Shown: positions 9,595 to 19,282, numbered from the stretch's first letter. The stretch is DNA of 64,000 nucleotides from Mesorhizobium sp. YC-39 (GCF_025753795.1 NZ_JAOWPS010000001.1:1550001-1614000); one strand, 5' to 3'. Program-made: numbers and translations. Notes: generated by a model not told the origin, from the sequence alone.

Positions 9595-10725
9595 CTATTC
9601 CTTTGGGCCCGCGCCGAATCTCTCCTTGAGCCATGCCTTCGGCAGCGCTGGCACGAAATTGCCGTCGCGCCCGGTCATGTCGTCATTGGCGGTAAGCGAA
9701 TTGAGGATCGCTTCCTCCGTACCCTGGATGACCGCGTCAAAGAACGGATCGATGTCGGTATCGGGGATGAAATCGGCATTGGCGATGCGCCCTGACCGCG
9801 CCAGCGCCGCCTGCGGGTTGGCCGTCGAAAAGCCCAGGAAAATATCGCCCGAACTATGATAGCCGAACCCGCCGGTCATGGCGACGCCGAGCGGCACCCG
9901 CCGCGCCAGTCGTTTCATCTGATGCGGCAGGAGTGGCGCATCCGTGGCGACGATGGCGATGATCGAGCCCTTTTCGGCCCGCGGCGTGCCTTCGCGGATC
10001 GCCGGCTGCTTGAGATCGGGCCCGGCGCGCACGCCGCGAACAGTCAAATTGTGCCGCGTGCCGAAATTCGCCTGAACGAACACGCCGACCGTGTAGCTTC
10101 TCTCCCCCCATTCGACGATGCGCGACGCACTGCCGGAGCCTGCCTTGAAGCCGAAGCTGATCATGCCGGTGCCACCACCGACACTACCTTCCTCGATCGG
10201 CGCGCTTGCGGCCACATCGAGAGCGGAAAAGACATGCTTGACCTCAAGATGGTGGCCATTGATGTCGTTGAGGAAGCCATCATAGGTTTCGCCCGCCACC
10301 GGTAGCGCCCAGGCGCTTTCGAGCGATTGCGGCAGCGTCTGCTGCATCCAGCGCAAGGTTGCGTCGCGGCTGACGCCGCAAGAATGCGTGTTGGTGATGG
10401 TGACCGGAAAGTTGAAGGCCCCGGTTTCCTCGATGATATGCGAGCCGGTCAATTCGCCATTGCCGTTCTGGCTGAACATGCCGGCGAAGACCGGTGTGGC
10501 GAGATCGGCGCGGGGTCTGGGCAGTATAGCGGTCACGCCGGTGCGCACCGGTCCCTTGCCGACCACCAGCGGCCCGTCGCCCACAATCAGCGTCGTGTAA
10601 CCCACCGCGATGCCGGGCACGTCGGTGATGGCGTTGAACCGGCCGGGCGTGCCGTCAAAACCGATGCCGAAGGCTCTTGCACGCCATTTGCCGGAAGGCG
10701 TCTGTTGGTGCGGATTGCCGGTCAT
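9595..10725 (-). CDS. P1 family peptidase (DmpA-type L-aminopeptidase/D-esterase)
   Basis: A self-cleaving N-terminal nucleophile hydrolase of 376 aa. In DmpA the precursor cuts before a serine in a Gly-Ser-Ile-Ile context; here the same context is at Gly253-Ser254 followed by 'ATDAPLLPHQ', so Ser254 should be the nucleophile and the new N-terminus of the small subunit. Other family blocks are 'ITDVPGIAVGYTT', 'VGGGTGMISFGFKAG' and 'VGVFVQANFG'. No signal peptide is seen. It lies 38 nt downstream of xseA on the same strand, which may be read-through rather than a functional link. Substrate is probably N-terminal D- or beta-amino acids or small peptides, as known for the family. Confidence 0.9.
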   Translation of the reverse strand: MTGNPHQQTPSGKWRARAFGIGFDGTPGRFNAITDVPGIAVGYTTLIVGDGPLVVGKGPVRTGVTAILPRPRADLATPVFAGMFSQNGNGELTGSHIIEETGAFNFPVTITNTHSCGVSRDATLRWMQQTLPQSLESAWALPVAGETYDGFLNDINGHHLEVKHVFSALDVAASAPIEEGSVGGGTGMISFGFKAGSGSASRIVEWGERSYTVGVFVQANFGTRHNLTVRGVRAGPDLKQPAIREGTPRAEKGSIIAIVATDAPLLPHQMKRLARRVPLGVAMTGGFGYHSSGDIFLGFSTANPQAALARSGRIANADFIPDTDIDPFFDAVIQGTEEAILNSLTANDDMTGRDGNFVPALPKAWLKERFGAGPKE

Positions 10726-10763
10726 GGCTGTTCACAAGTCATGGGTGCTCGGAATTCACGGCC

Positions 10764-12359
10764 TCAGAACAGGGAACCCTGGTTGCCAGGCTCCCTGGAT
10801 TTGGCGGCGGGTCTCGCAATTGCCTTGGGTCTTGCCGGTTGTGCCGTACCGCTGGTCGGTCTTGCCGTACCGCTGGTCGCGATGGCATCCGCGGCGCCGT
10901 CGGCGAACTCCAGCGAAAGCGCCATCCCCGGCGCCACCTCCGCCGCGTGCTTGACGACCGCGCCGTCGGCGTCCTTCACCAATGCGAAGCCCCGCGCCAG
11001 CACGGACTTGTGCGATAACGTCGCCAGCAGCCGATCGGCTTGGGTCAGTTTGCCGCGCAGGCGGTCCAGTCGCCGTGAAATCGCCTGGTCCTGTCGCCGT
11101 GTCAGCCTCGTCAGTGCATCCGCCTGCAGTTTTTGCCGCCTTGCGATCGGCGCGGGTGACAGCCGCGCCGCGTTGCGCGAAAACCGCGCTCGCCGTTCGC
11201 GTACGATGGCGAAGAACGCAGCCTGCGCGCGGGCGAGGTCGCGGCCGGTCAGGGTGCGGGCCTCGTTCATGCGTCGCGACAGGGTGGCCGGCGTCAAACG
11301 CTGGCTCTGAAGCCTGGCCCGCTTGCGCTCGATGCTGACCGACAGTGCCCGGCCGAGCCGGCTCGTCGCCTCATCGAAGCGGCGGCGCGGCAGCGCCAGC
11401 AACTGGTCGGGCGAGGGCAGCGCCCGGGCAGCCGCGCGCACGACCTGCCGTTTGCGTTCGAAATTGCGCGAGACGGCCGCCTTCAGCCGCGCGCCGAGCC
11501 CGGCAAGCGTCGCTTCGAGATCCGCTTTGACCGGCACGGCAATTTCGGCTGCACCCGTCGGCGTCGGCGCCCGCACATCCGCCACCAGGTCGATCAGCGT
11601 CCAGTCCGTCTCATGGCCGACGGCCGAAATCAGCGGAATGCGCGAGGCAGCGGCGGCACGGGCGAGCGCTTCGTCGTTGAAACCCCAGAGGTCCTCGAGG
11701 CTGCCGCCGCCGCGCGCCACGATCAACAGGTCGGGATGCGGGATGGCGCCATCCAATGCCAGCGCGTTGAAGCCGTTGACGGCGGCGGTCACTTCCGCGC
11801 CCGCCGTCTCGCCCTGCACCCTGACCGGCCAGACAAGCACATGCAGCGGAAACCGGTCCTTGATCCGGTGGATGATGTCACGGATGACCGAACCTGTCGG
11901 CGAGGTGATGACGCCGATGACGCGCGGCATGAAAGGCAGCCGCCGCTTGCGCCCGGCATCGAACAGGCCTTCGGCCTGCAGCCGGCGCTTGCGTTCCTCC
12001 AGCAGCGCCATCAGTGCGCCGGCGCCGGCGGGTTCGAGATTGTCGATGACGATCTGGTAGTTGGACTTTCCGGGATAGGTGGTGAGCCTGCCGGTGGCGA
12101 TCACCTCCATGCCTTCCTCGGGACGGAATTTCAGCCGGCTCATCGTGGTCTTCCACACCACCGCGTCGAGCCGCGCGCGGTCGTCCTTCAGCGCGAAATA
12201 GGCATGGCCGGAAGAATGCGGCCCGCGATAGCCCGATATTTCGCCGCGCACCCGCACATGGCCGAAGACATCCTCGACCGTGCGTTTCAGCGCGCCGGAA
12301 ATCTCGCTCACCGTGTATTCGGTGGCGTTGGTGCGTGATTCGGATGCGGCGTCGCTCAT
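10764..12359 (-). CDS. xseA: Exodeoxyribonuclease VII large subunit
   Basis: Catalytic subunit of exonuclease VII, which degrades single-stranded DNA from both ends. The 531-aa protein has the N-terminal OB-fold ([26 protein letters not shown] region), then the catalytic block with '[13 protein letters not shown]', '[16 protein letters not shown]' and '[28 protein letters not shown]', and a long basic coiled-coil region rich in Arg/Ala. The C-terminus is slightly longer than usual with a Pro/Ala-rich tail. The small subunit gene xseB is not in the window. The upstream LysR gene is on the same strand, 58 nt away. Confidence 0.95.
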   Translation of the reverse strand: MSDAASESRTNATEYTVSEISGALKRTVEDVFGHVRVRGEISGYRGPHSSGHAYFALKDDRARLDAVVWKTTMSRLKFRPEEGMEVIATGRLTTYPGKSNYQIVIDNLEPAGAGALMALLEERKRRLQAEGLFDAGRKRRLPFMPRVIGVITSPTGSVIRDIIHRIKDRFPLHVLVWPVRVQGETAGAEVTAAVNGFNALALDGAIPHPDLLIVARGGGSLEDLWGFNDEALARAAAASRIPLISAVGHETDWTLIDLVADVRAPTPTGAAEIAVPVKADLEATLAGLGARLKAAVSRNFERKRQVVRAAARALPSPDQLLALPRRRFDEATSRLGRALSVSIERKRARLQSQRLTPATLSRRMNEARTLTGRDLARAQAAFFAIVRERRARFSRNAARLSPAPIARRQKLQADALTRLTRRQDQAISRRLDRLRGKLTQADRLLATLSHKSVLARGFALVKDADGAVVKHAAEVAPGMALSLEFADGAADAIATSGTARPTSGTAQPARPKAIARPAAKSREPGNQGSLF

Positions 12360-12417
12360 GGACAGATTGAGGGGCGGTTGTCCGCCCGCGTCAAGGCGGC
12401 TGGTCCCGACATCTGTC

Positions 12418-13374
12418 TCACCAGCCCGGCAGGATCTGGTTCGGCTTGGTCCGCTTCATCTTCGAAAAGGCGAGCGCGGCGAAATCGAAGGTTCCCGTCT
12501 CTTCGCTGAGCGGCACCGAAATATTGTCCAGGCTTTCCGAGATATGGCGGGCCAGCGCATCGACGATCTCCGGCCGCGATGTCTGGCCGCGCATAATGCC
12601 GATGCGGCAATCGGGCAGGGTGCCGAACCCGTCGGCATCGCCCAGCACCCGCATGCCCGGCCTGAGCGCGCATTCCGGCAGCACCGAGATCGCCAGGCCG
12701 GACAGCACCGCGGCGGTGATGACGGTTGCCGAGAAGCTGGTGAACAGGATGCGATAGTCGCGGTTCTGCCGATCGAGCACATCGACGGCGGCGCGTCGCC
12801 AGATGCAGTTCGGCCGACCGAAGGCCATCGGCAGCACGTCCTGCTCATGCGTCGCATGGTTGGCCGAGGTGACCCACAGCAACGGCTCGCGCCGCACCAC
12901 TTCCGATTGGCCGTGCGCGTCACTGTGCGTCACCAGGGCCAGATCGAGATTGCCGCGTTTGATATGCTCGGCCAGCCCTGGCGTCGGCTCGCAGATCACG
13001 GTCAGCTCGACACGCGGATTGGAACGCGCGAACCGCGCCATGATCTCGGGTAGGAAGCGGTCGGCATAGTCGTCCGGCGTGCCGATGCGGATTGTGCCTT
13101 CGAGCCGTCGGTCGTCGAAGGCGGCCAGCGTTTCCCGGTTGAGGAAGAGCAACCGTCTTGCGTAGGAAAGCAGCCTGTCGCCTTCCTCGGTCAGCCTGTT
13201 GGTGCGCCCGTCCTTCTCGAACAGCGGCTTGCCGATCCGCTCCTCCAGCCGGCGCATCTGCATGGACACCGCCGACTGGGTGCGGTGCACTTCTTCGGCT
13301 GCGCGGGTAAAGCTGCCGGTGTCGGCAATCGAGATGAAGGTCTGCAACTGATCGAGATCGAGAGGCGCTTTCAT
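12418..13374 (-). CDS. LysR-family regulator, VtlR-like
   Basis: A 318-aa LysR transcription factor. The winged helix-turn-helix occupies residues 8-66 ([20 protein letters not shown], then [16 protein letters not shown]) and a periplasmic-binding-like effector domain follows. The sequence resembles, from memory, the VtlR group of Brucella and Agrobacterium, including '[19 protein letters not shown]' and '[14 protein letters not shown]'. VtlR activates small DUF1127 genes and AbcR small RNAs in those species. Here a DUF1127 gene is divergent across 177 bp, which fits. The orthology is inference and would need a tree. Confidence 0.85.
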   Translation of the reverse strand: MKAPLDLDQLQTFISIADTGSFTRAAEEVHRTQSAVSMQMRRLEERIGKPLFEKDGRTNRLTEEGDRLLSYARRLLFLNRETLAAFDDRRLEGTIRIGTPDDYADRFLPEIMARFARSNPRVELTVICEPTPGLAEHIKRGNLDLALVTHSDAHGQSEVVRREPLLWVTSANHATHEQDVLPMAFGRPNCIWRRAAVDVLDRQNRDYRILFTSFSATVITAAVLSGLAISVLPECALRPGMRVLGDADGFGTLPDCRIGIMRGQTSRPEIVDALARHISESLDNISVPLSEETGTFDFAALAFSKMKRTKPNQILPGW

Positions 13375-13460
13375 CGGTCCAATCCATCACTAGTGTTGAT
13401 GCTAAAGATTAGAAACATTCGTTGGATTAATCAATCAAGTGATGGCAAATTAGCAGCATC

Positions 13461-13476
13461 CACATGAAGGCATGTG
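13461..13476. promoter_or_regulatory. Short palindrome CACATG-AAGG-CATGTG in the LysR/DUF1127 promoter region
   Basis: Six-base perfect arms around a four-base spacer lie between the divergent LysR and DUF1127 genes, about 75 bp upstream of the DUF1127 ATG. It could be an operator or a small hairpin in the leader. A TTGGATTAATCAATCAAGTGA-like AT-rich stretch just to its left may hold the promoter. Function is a guess. Confidence 0.3.
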
Positions 13477-13551
13477 AATCGAGACCGGAACGGCCGCTGT
13501 CGCCAGCGCCGATCGGCCGGCTTTGTCTGCTCGAATCTGAAGGAGATCGAC

Positions 13552-13839
13552 ATGACCACGTATGATTTCGCCACCGAGACTTCGCGCATCACCACGCGTC
13601 CGTCCGTTGCGACGCGCGTGGCCAATGCGGTCGCCAATGCCTACCGCGCCTGGAAAAATCGCCGCGCCTTTTATCGCCTTGGCGAGATGTCGGACGCCGA
13701 GCTCGCCGATATCGGCTTGACGCGCGCCGACCTGCACGTCGCCAATGTGCCGTTCGGCCGCGACCCGACGGTCAGGTTGCGTGCGATCGCCACCGACCGC
13801 GCGGACACGATCGAGGATCTGGCCCGCAAGGTGGCCTGA
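13552..13839 (+). CDS. DUF1127 small protein
   Basis: A 95-aa protein with a central DUF1127 core (residues 29-57: YRAWKNRRAFYRLGEMSDAELADIGLTRADL). DUF1127 proteins are short, arginine-rich and often controlled by LysR regulators in Rhizobiales; some take part in RNA metabolism or stress and phosphate responses. AAGGAG at 13540-13545 supports the ATG at 13552. It is divergent from a VtlR-like LysR gene and followed by a strong terminator, so it is monocistronic. This form is longer than the minimal 45-60 aa version, with an extra C-terminal segment of unknown role. Confidence 0.88.
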   Translation: MTTYDFATETSRITTRPSVATRVANAVANAYRAWKNRRAFYRLGEMSDAELADIGLTRADLHVANVPFGRDPTVRLRAIATDRADTIEDLARKVA

Positions 13840-13954
13840 TCGCGCCGGCTGGTTGCATGCCGTTTCGGTCGCCTTGAACCTTTTGAGGTTCGACGTCACC
13901 AAGGGTTATGCAGGCTCCCACTCCCTGCCGGATCCCCCCGGCCCGCCTGCATCC

Positions 13955-13986
13955 TGCCCGGTCCCGCGAGGACCGGGCATTTTCTT
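13955..13986 (+). terminator. Rho-independent terminator after the DUF1127 gene
   Basis: A perfect 10-bp stem (TGCCCGGTCC / GGACCGGGCA) with a five-base loop CGCGA is followed by TTTTCTT. It lies 115 nt after the stop codon of the DUF1127 gene and just before a convergent gene end. Confidence 0.85.
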
Positions 13987-13989
13987 GGC

Positions 13990-14268
13990 TCAAAACTGGT
14001 CAATGAAATTAGCGAGCCAGTCGTGAGTAAAGATCAAAGTCCCGAAAGCCAAAAAGCACAGGACCCAAATTCCATATCCGGTGCGATTGGCTTCGTTGAA
14101 TGGCTTCCACTGTGATGAAATCGGCTTGCCGTGCTTCAGGGCGTCTTGAATATCGCGGAAGCTAGGAGTCCTTCTTGGGTCTACAATATCGTATCGAAAA
14201 AAGACGTAGGCAACTCCGAGCATCGAAGCAATCATCAAGACGTTGGTAATAATCTGGCCTAAGCTCAT
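13990..14268 (-). CDS. Hypothetical two-helix membrane protein
   Basis: A 92-aa protein with a membrane segment at about 5-25 (ITNVLMIASMLGVAYVFF), a hydrophilic loop with charged residues, and a second segment at about 66-83 (GIWVLCFLAFGTLIF). Codon use is visibly more AT-rich than neighbouring genes, which suggests a lineage-specific or transferred gene. The upstream region has no clear Shine-Dalgarno sequence, only a purine stretch. It lies 18 nt downstream of the DUF937 gene on the same strand. No family recognised. Confidence 0.6.
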   Translation of the reverse strand: MSLGQIITNVLMIASMLGVAYVFFRYDIVDPRRTPSFRDIQDALKHGKPISSQWKPFNEANRTGYGIWVLCFLAFGTLIFTHDWLANFIDQF

Positions 14269-14286
14269 TTTTTCAACACATTCAAC

Positions 14287-15387
14287 CTACCGCCGACCCA
14301 TTCCCTGTTTGAACTGGTCGAAGATCGACTCGACGCCCTTTTGGTAGTCGTCGCGCTGCTGCGCACCCGTCTCGAACATCTTGCCGAACAGATCGTCGAA
14401 TGGATTCCTCGGTCGGCCGCTCGGATTGGGCGCAGGCTGCGGTGCCTGGCGCTGCTGCGGCGGCGGTTGGCTACTATCTAACCCGCCGCCTTGACCACCG
14501 CCGAACATGTCTTGCAGCACCTTGCCCAGCGGATTATCGCCATAGGGGCTCTGCGTCTGCTGGGTTTGCTGTGTCCGACCCTGCGGCGGCTGGGCGCCGC
14601 CGCCGAACATATCCTGCAGCACCTTGCCGAGCGGATTGTCGCCCATCGGGTTCTGCGTCTGCTGCGGCTGGCGCTGCGGCTGCTGCGCACCGCCGCCGAA
14701 CATGTCCTGCAGCACCTTGCCGAGCGGATTGTCGCCCATCGGGTTCTGTGTCTGCTGTGGCTGGCCTTGCGGCTGCTGGCCACCGCCGCCGAAAATATCC
14801 TGCAGCACCTTGCCAAGCGGATTGTCGGCCGGGCTTGCATCCTGCGGCGCCTGGCGTTGCTGTGGCGACGGAACCTGGGCGCCACCGCCCGCCTGCCGCA
14901 TCATCTGCTCGATGAGCTCGCCGAGTGGATTGCCGCCGCCGCCGAAGCCACCGGCCGCCTGCATCTGGTTGTTGGTCTGCTTGAACAGGCCGCCCATGAC
15001 CATTGAGGCGACCGAGGGCAGCATCTGCTGCAAGACCTGCTGGCTGACGCCGCTCGCCTGCGCGGCCTGGCTGGCAACGGCGCGCGACAGATCCTTCGAG
15101 CCGAACAGATGCCCGAGAATGCCATTGCCTTCATCGACGCCGGGTTGCGAAAAGGCCGCTGCCGGGTTCTCGAAATATTTGGCGTGCTGACCGCTGGCCA
15201 TCGCCGCCATGAAGGAGCCGAGCCCGTAAGGGTCGGACGTGTTGCGCTTCAGCCCTTGCGAGAAGGCCGGCAGCAGCGCCTCGACCGCCGACTGCGTCTG
15301 CTGCTGCGAAAGCCCGAATTGTTGGGCAAGCGCCTGCATGCCATTGCCGTTCTGGGCCTGCGCCAGAATGTCGAACAAGGAAGGCAT
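14287..15387 (-). CDS. DUF937 (YidB-like) protein with in-frame tandem repeats
   Basis: A 366-aa protein. The N-terminal part (1-150) matches the DUF937 pattern: 'LFDILAQAQNGNGMQALAQQFGLS', 'ALLPAFSQGLKRN', then a segment around GNGILGHLFGSKDLSRAVASQAAQ. The remainder is a Gln/Pro/Gly-rich tail containing four copies of a unit based on DNPLGKVLQDMFGGG, plus a degenerate copy before them. The start at 15387 is preferred over an in-frame ATG at 15474 because GAGGAGA lies just upstream. Function of DUF937 proteins is unknown; no signal peptide is visible. The repeats could vary in number between strains. Confidence 0.82.
   Translation of the reverse strand: MPSLFDILAQAQNGNGMQALAQQFGLSQQQTQSAVEALLPAFSQGLKRNTSDPYGLGSFMAAMASGQHAKYFENPAAAFSQPGVDEGNGILGHLFGSKDLSRAVASQAAQASGVSQQVLQQMLPSVASMVMGGLFKQTNNQMQAAGGFGGGGNPLGELIEQMMRQAGGGAQVPSPQQRQAPQDASPADNPLGKVLQDIFGGGGQQPQGQPQQTQNPMGDNPLGKVLQDMFGGGAQQPQRQPQQTQNPMGDNPLGKVLQDMFGGGAQPPQGRTQQTQQTQSPYGDNPLGKVLQDMFGGGQGGGLDSSQPPPQQRQAPQPAPNPSGRPRNPFDDLFGKMFETGAQQRDDYQKGVESIFDQFKQGMGRR
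14498..14829 (-). repeat. Four in-frame tandem repeats (93-102 bp) in the DUF937 gene
   Basis: The coding strand repeats a unit for NPLGKVLQD(M/I)FGGG followed by a Gln/Pro-rich linker. The copies start about 102, 93 and 93 bp apart (34, 31 and 31 codons), so the frame is kept. Copies two and three are nearly identical, pointing to recent duplication by slippage or unequal crossing over. Confidence 0.85.
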
Positions 15388-15489
15388 TGATTTCTCCTCG
15401 GGAAAATCCTCGTTGGAGAAGTCTAGTTCGTTTCCATGACTGTTTGAAGCGACTTCTGCCGAGCAGTCACTCAAGCAGATAGCGAAACG

Positions 15490-16863
15490 TTAATACGCAT
15501 ATTCCATGAACACCGGCTCGATCGAGTCGCCCCAGCGCGTATGATAGGCGGAGAGCATCTCTTCGGCACTGGTCGTACCGCGCGCGACGACTTCGTCCAA
15601 TGTGTTGAGGAACGAGGTTTCATCGTAGCCGTCGCGGTTTTTCTTGCCGCGGTTCTTCAGTCCCATGCGTGAAATGATAAGCACGTCGCGGGCGATGTCG
15701 CGCAAGGTCGTGTTGCGGAAGGGCGCCGAAATGCCTTGTTCCGGCACGGCGTTGCGCATCGCCAGCACCTCTTCATAGGCCCAATTCGAGGTCAGCGCTT
15801 CGGCTGCGTCGAGCGCTGCCTCGTCATAGAGCAGCCCGACCCAGAGAGCCGGCAGCGCGCAGATACGCCGCCACGGCCCGCCATCGGCTCCGCGCATTTC
15901 AAGGAACCGCTTCAGGCGTACGTCGGGGAACAGCGTCGACAGATGGTTCGCCCAGTCGCCCATCGTCGGCAGGCCGTCCGGTATCTCGTTGCGGGCCACC
16001 CCCGTCATGAATTGGCGGAAGGTGACGTGCGTCATGTCGTGATAATGACCGTCGCGGATGACGAAATACATCGGCACGTCGAGCGCCCATTCGACATAGT
16101 CGGCGAAGCCGAACTCGGGCGAGAAGCAGAATTCCAGCAGGCCCGAGCGCTGGTTGTCGGTTTCGCGCCAGATGTCGCCGCGCCAGCTCTGAAATCCGTT
16201 GGGCCGGCCTTCCGTGAAAGGCGAGTTGGCGAACAGCGCCGTCGACAGCGGCTGCAGCTTCAGCGACACCTGCATCTTGCGGCGCATATCCGCCTCGCTC
16301 TCGAAGTCGAGATTCACCTGGATGGTGCAGGTGCGGTACATCATGTCGAGGCCCTTGCTGCCGACCTTGGGCATGTAGCGCGTCATGATCTCGTAGCGCG
16401 ACTTCGGCATTTTTGGTGTCTCGGCCAGCGACCATTTCGGGCTGCCGCCAAGGCCGAGAAAACGGATGCCCATCGGCTCGGCGATCTCGCGTACCTGGGC
16501 CAGATGCGCATTGCCCTCGCGGCAGGTCTGGTGGATCGTTTCCAGCGGCGCGCCGGACAGTTCGAACTGGCCGCCGGGTTCCAGCGAAATCGCTCCTTGG
16601 CCGGTCGGCTCGACCAGGCCGATGATGCGGCCGTCATCGATGATCGGATCCCAGCCGAGCTTTTCCTGCATGCCTTCGAGGATGGCGCGGATGCCGCGCT
16701 CGCCGCCATAGGGCACCGGCGCGTTGCCGTCGACATAGAACGGGAACTTCTCGTGCTCGGTACCGATGCGCCATTTGTCGCTCGGCTTGTTGCCTTCGGC
16801 CAGATACTCGACAAGCTCGTCGACGCCTTCAATGGGCCGGAAATCGGTTGTGTCGCGCGCCAT
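15490..16863 (-). CDS. gshA: Glutamate-cysteine ligase (plant/alphaproteobacterial type)
   Basis: GshA makes gamma-glutamylcysteine, the first step of glutathione synthesis. The 457-aa protein belongs to the GCS2-like family shared by plants and alphaproteobacteria: 'WRIGTEHEKFPF' near residue 32, 'PGGQFELSGAPLETIHQTC', 'RYMPKVGSKGLDMMYRTCTIQVNLDFESEADM' and 'NSPFTEGRPNGFQSWRGDIWRETDNQRSG'. It has no signal peptide. It stands alone, with a palindromic repeat upstream. Glutathione made here could feed the GST encoded further along. Confidence 0.96.
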   Translation of the reverse strand: MARDTTDFRPIEGVDELVEYLAEGNKPSDKWRIGTEHEKFPFYVDGNAPVPYGGERGIRAILEGMQEKLGWDPIIDDGRIIGLVEPTGQGAISLEPGGQFELSGAPLETIHQTCREGNAHLAQVREIAEPMGIRFLGLGGSPKWSLAETPKMPKSRYEIMTRYMPKVGSKGLDMMYRTCTIQVNLDFESEADMRRKMQVSLKLQPLSTALFANSPFTEGRPNGFQSWRGDIWRETDNQRSGLLEFCFSPEFGFADYVEWALDVPMYFVIRDGHYHDMTHVTFRQFMTGVARNEIPDGLPTMGDWANHLSTLFPDVRLKRFLEMRGADGGPWRRICALPALWVGLLYDEAALDAAEALTSNWAYEEVLAMRNAVPEQGISAPFRNTTLRDIARDVLIISRMGLKNRGKKNRDGYDETSFLNTLDEVVARGTTSAEEMLSAYHTRWGDSIEPVFMEYAY

Positions 16864-16937
16864 GACAAGTCCTTTGGCACATCACCCCAAAAAATCGCCT
16901 TCGATTTTCGCCGGGGATCATGTGCCCAATCAAAGTG

Positions 16938-16981
16938 CTACAGCGTCCTTTGCGCGTCCGGAAGGACGCGCGGCACTGTAG
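16938..16981. repeat. Palindromic intergenic repeat upstream of gshA
   Basis: Outer arms CTACAG/CTGTAG enclose an inner hairpin GCGCGTCC-ggaa-GGACGCGC. I recognise this from memory as a sequence seen between genes in many Mesorhizobium and Rhizobium genomes. It lies between rsmE and gshA, 75 bp upstream of the gshA start. Confidence 0.65.
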
Positions 16982-17082
16982 GCGGCCGGACGACCGCCGG
17001 CGCTAGATGGACGAAATGTCAGTAGCCGATCAAGAGAAAAATCCTGAGCCACAGGTCAAGAGGAATTGATTCATGCCTGGTC

Positions 17083-17817
17083 TCACCAATCACCGATCGT
17101 CGCCTGTATCACCGCAAGTGCTGCCACCGCGGCCGTGTCGGCGCGCAGGATACGGGGTCCGAGTGGAATGGCGGTCACGAACGGCAGCGCCCTCAGCACC
17201 TTGCGCTCGTCGTCGGAAAAGCCGCCCTCCGGCCCGACCAGCAGCCCTAGCTTGCTTTCCCTCAACCCCTGCAGCGCGGGCAGGGGATTGTTGGTCGAGG
17301 CGTCCTCGTCGCAGAAGATCAGTCGCCGCTCTCTGTCCCAGTTGCTGAGCAGGCGTTCGAACTTTTCCGTTTCGCGCAACTCCGGCACCGCCAGTATGCC
17401 GCACTGTTCGGCAGCCTCAACGACATTGGCGCGCAGGCGTTCGATGCCGGGCTTTGCCACTTGCGTGTGCTGGGTGATGACCGGCTGCAGGATGCCGGCA
17501 CCCATCTCGACCGCCTTCTGCACGAGATAGTCGAGCCGCCCCTGCTTCAGCGGCGCAAAGCAGTAGACGAGGTCGGGCAGCGGTGGTTGCGGCCGTTGCT
17601 GGACCGCCACCTTCAGGTGCACCGACTTTTTCGACTTGGCGGCGATTGCCGCCGACCACTCGCCGTCGCGGCCGTTGAACAACAGGATTTCGGCGCCTTC
17701 GCCAAGCCGCAGCACATGCATCAGATAGTGGCTTTGCTGCGGGCTCGCCTCGAACTCGATATCTCTTGCGAGATCGTTAGGCACGAACAGCCGCTGCATC
17801 TTGTAATTGGCGCGCAT
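17083..17817 (-). CDS. rsmE: 16S rRNA (uracil1498-N3)-methyltransferase
   Basis: RsmE methylates U1498 of 16S rRNA using SAM and folds as a SPOUT knot. The 244-aa product starts with the RNA-binding segment ([35 protein letters not shown]) and ends with the SPOUT block '[17 protein letters not shown]' and '[20 protein letters not shown]'. The start at 17817 (MRANYK) follows the usual rhizobial N-terminus; an in-frame ATG at 17868 would add 17 residues and overlap the next gene by 20 nt. Neither has a clear Shine-Dalgarno sequence. It follows a conserved unknown gene on the same strand. Confidence 0.92.
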   Translation of the reverse strand: MRANYKMQRLFVPNDLARDIEFEASPQQSHYLMHVLRLGEGAEILLFNGRDGEWSAAIAAKSKKSVHLKVAVQQRPQPPLPDLVYCFAPLKQGRLDYLVQKAVEMGAGILQPVITQHTQVAKPGIERLRANVVEAAEQCGILAVPELRETEKFERLLSNWDRERRLIFCDEDASTNNPLPALQGLRESKLGLLVGPEGGFSDDERKVLRALPFVTAIPLGPRILRADTAAVAALAVIQATIGDW

Positions 17818-17848
17818 TGCCGAGGAATGGGCGAGCCGGCCGTTGCCG

Positions 17849-18496
17849 TCAAGCCTCAGCGGTGGCATGCCAGACCGGCTCGTAGCCTTGCCTTAGCACC
17901 AAAAGAGTGGTTGCCGGCGTAATCAGGCTGAGCGGACGGCCGGCAAGGCAATCGAGCCCTACCGGTTCGTCATAGCCGGCAAACGACCAGCGCAATGCCT
18001 TGCCGCCGCGCACCGCGTAGACTTTGGCGTCATCCGCGACCATGGCGCCGTCCGGCAGCTCGGTAAGCTTATCCACCGCCACGATCGGCGGTCGCCCACC
18101 CGATGCCAACCGCTGCTTGTGCAAGCGCTTGTCGACCATCGGTGCGCGCGGCTGGGCGATGCCGAAGGCCTCGCCAAAGCGCCGGACGAAGTCGCTTGCC
18201 TGCTCGCGCCGGCAGAAGAAGCAGGGCCGATGCCCGGCAGCGAGCGCCGTCACCTCGTCGAGGAAGAACAGCTCGGTCCAGCCTGCCTTGCCGCCCGGCC
18301 GGTTGCGCCCCATCGGCTCGCGCCGCACGTCACGGAACTTGCACACACAGATAATCCAGGCCTGAAGCGCCCAGCGCTTCTTCAGAAGCGTCTTGGTCTC
18401 AGGGGCGTGGATGATGCCGCGATTGCCGGTAAACAGGCCGCGCTCGGGTACGGCATGGATGGCGCCGAACGGATCGACGCGGTTCTGCAGTGGCAT
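17849..18496 (-). CDS. Conserved hypothetical protein with HRPCFFCRR motif
   Basis: A 215-aa soluble protein that starts '[16 protein letters not shown]', then '[23 protein letters not shown]', '[25 protein letters not shown]' and '[11 protein letters not shown]'. The CFFC pair could bind metal. I remember very similar proteins in many bacteria without an assigned function. The start at 18496 is preferred over 18541 because GGGGAG lies just before it. It precedes rsmE on the same strand and is divergent from the amidotransferase gene. No function is claimed. Confidence 0.85.
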   Translation of the reverse strand: MPLQNRVDPFGAIHAVPERGLFTGNRGIIHAPETKTLLKKRWALQAWIICVCKFRDVRREPMGRNRPGGKAGWTELFFLDEVTALAAGHRPCFFCRREQASDFVRRFGEAFGIAQPRAPMVDKRLHKQRLASGGRPPIVAVDKLTELPDGAMVADDAKVYAVRGGKALRWSFAGYDEPVGLDCLAGRPLSLITPATTLLVLRQGYEPVWHATAEA

Positions 18497-18583
18497 AGCT
18501 TTCTCCCCGAATACGCATCTTGGCTGAAACGCCGACACCATGATATCGCTCGTGACATCATTTTCGTGTCAGCAGGTTTCTCC

Positions 18584-19282
18584 ATGCGGGTGCTGGTGGT
18601 CCAGAACTACGACAACACCGGCCTTGGCCAGGTCGGCGCCGCCCTTGCGGAGGCGGGCGCCGACCTCGATCTGCGCCGCCCCTATCAAGGCGAAACCCTG
18701 CCGGAGGATGCCGCCCAGCATGACGCCATGGTGGTGCTTGGCGGCGGCCAGAATGCGTTGGCCGACGACGACTATCCCTATTTTCCCGCGCTGCTCGAAC
18801 TGACCCGCGATTTCGCCGACAAGGACCGCGCCGTGCTCGGCATCTGCCTTGGCAGCCAATTGGTCGCCCGCGCCTTCGGCGGCGAGAACCGGATCGGCGC
18901 GGCCAATGAATTCGGCTGGTGTGGCGTCTCGCTGACGCCAGATGCCAAGGCCGATCCGGTGCTCGGCGCGCTGCCTGAAAATTTTCCTATTTTCCAGTGG
19001 CATGACGACACGTTTGCGTTGCCTGAAAATGCCGTGCGGCTGGCCGGCAATGACGTCGCCGAAAACCAGGCGTTCCGCATCGGCCGCGCGGTCTACGGCT
19101 TCCAGTTCCATTTCGAGGCCGACCGGCCGATGGTCCGTGACTGGAGCGCGTCCTTCGCCCCGCTCATCGCCGCCCGGCATCCGGACTGGGCCGGCAAGCT
19201 CGATGGCGAAATGGCCAGCAACGGACCTCAGGCCGACGCCGCTGGCCTGGCCATCGCCCGCGCCTGGGTGGCGACGATCTGA
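18584..19282 (+). CDS. Class I glutamine amidotransferase-like protein
   Basis: A stand-alone GATase1 domain of 232 aa. The nucleophile Cys88 sits in GICLGSQ and the His partner in GFQFHFE near residue 172, so the catalytic set is complete. Such proteins resemble the glutaminase half of GMP synthase and may transfer ammonia or hydrolyse gamma-glutamyl amides; gamma-glutamyl hydrolases of the putrescine pathway are a related possibility. The start at 18584 fits the fold because the first strand MRVLVVQ begins there; the longer frame to the left overlaps the opposite gene. It is divergent from the HRPCFFCRR protein gene. Confidence 0.85.
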   Translation: MRVLVVQNYDNTGLGQVGAALAEAGADLDLRRPYQGETLPEDAAQHDAMVVLGGGQNALADDDYPYFPALLELTRDFADKDRAVLGICLGSQLVARAFGGENRIGAANEFGWCGVSLTPDAKADPVLGALPENFPIFQWHDDTFALPENAVRLAGNDVAENQAFRIGRAVYGFQFHFEADRPMVRDWSASFAPLIAARHPDWAGKLDGEMASNGPQADAAGLAIARAWVATI

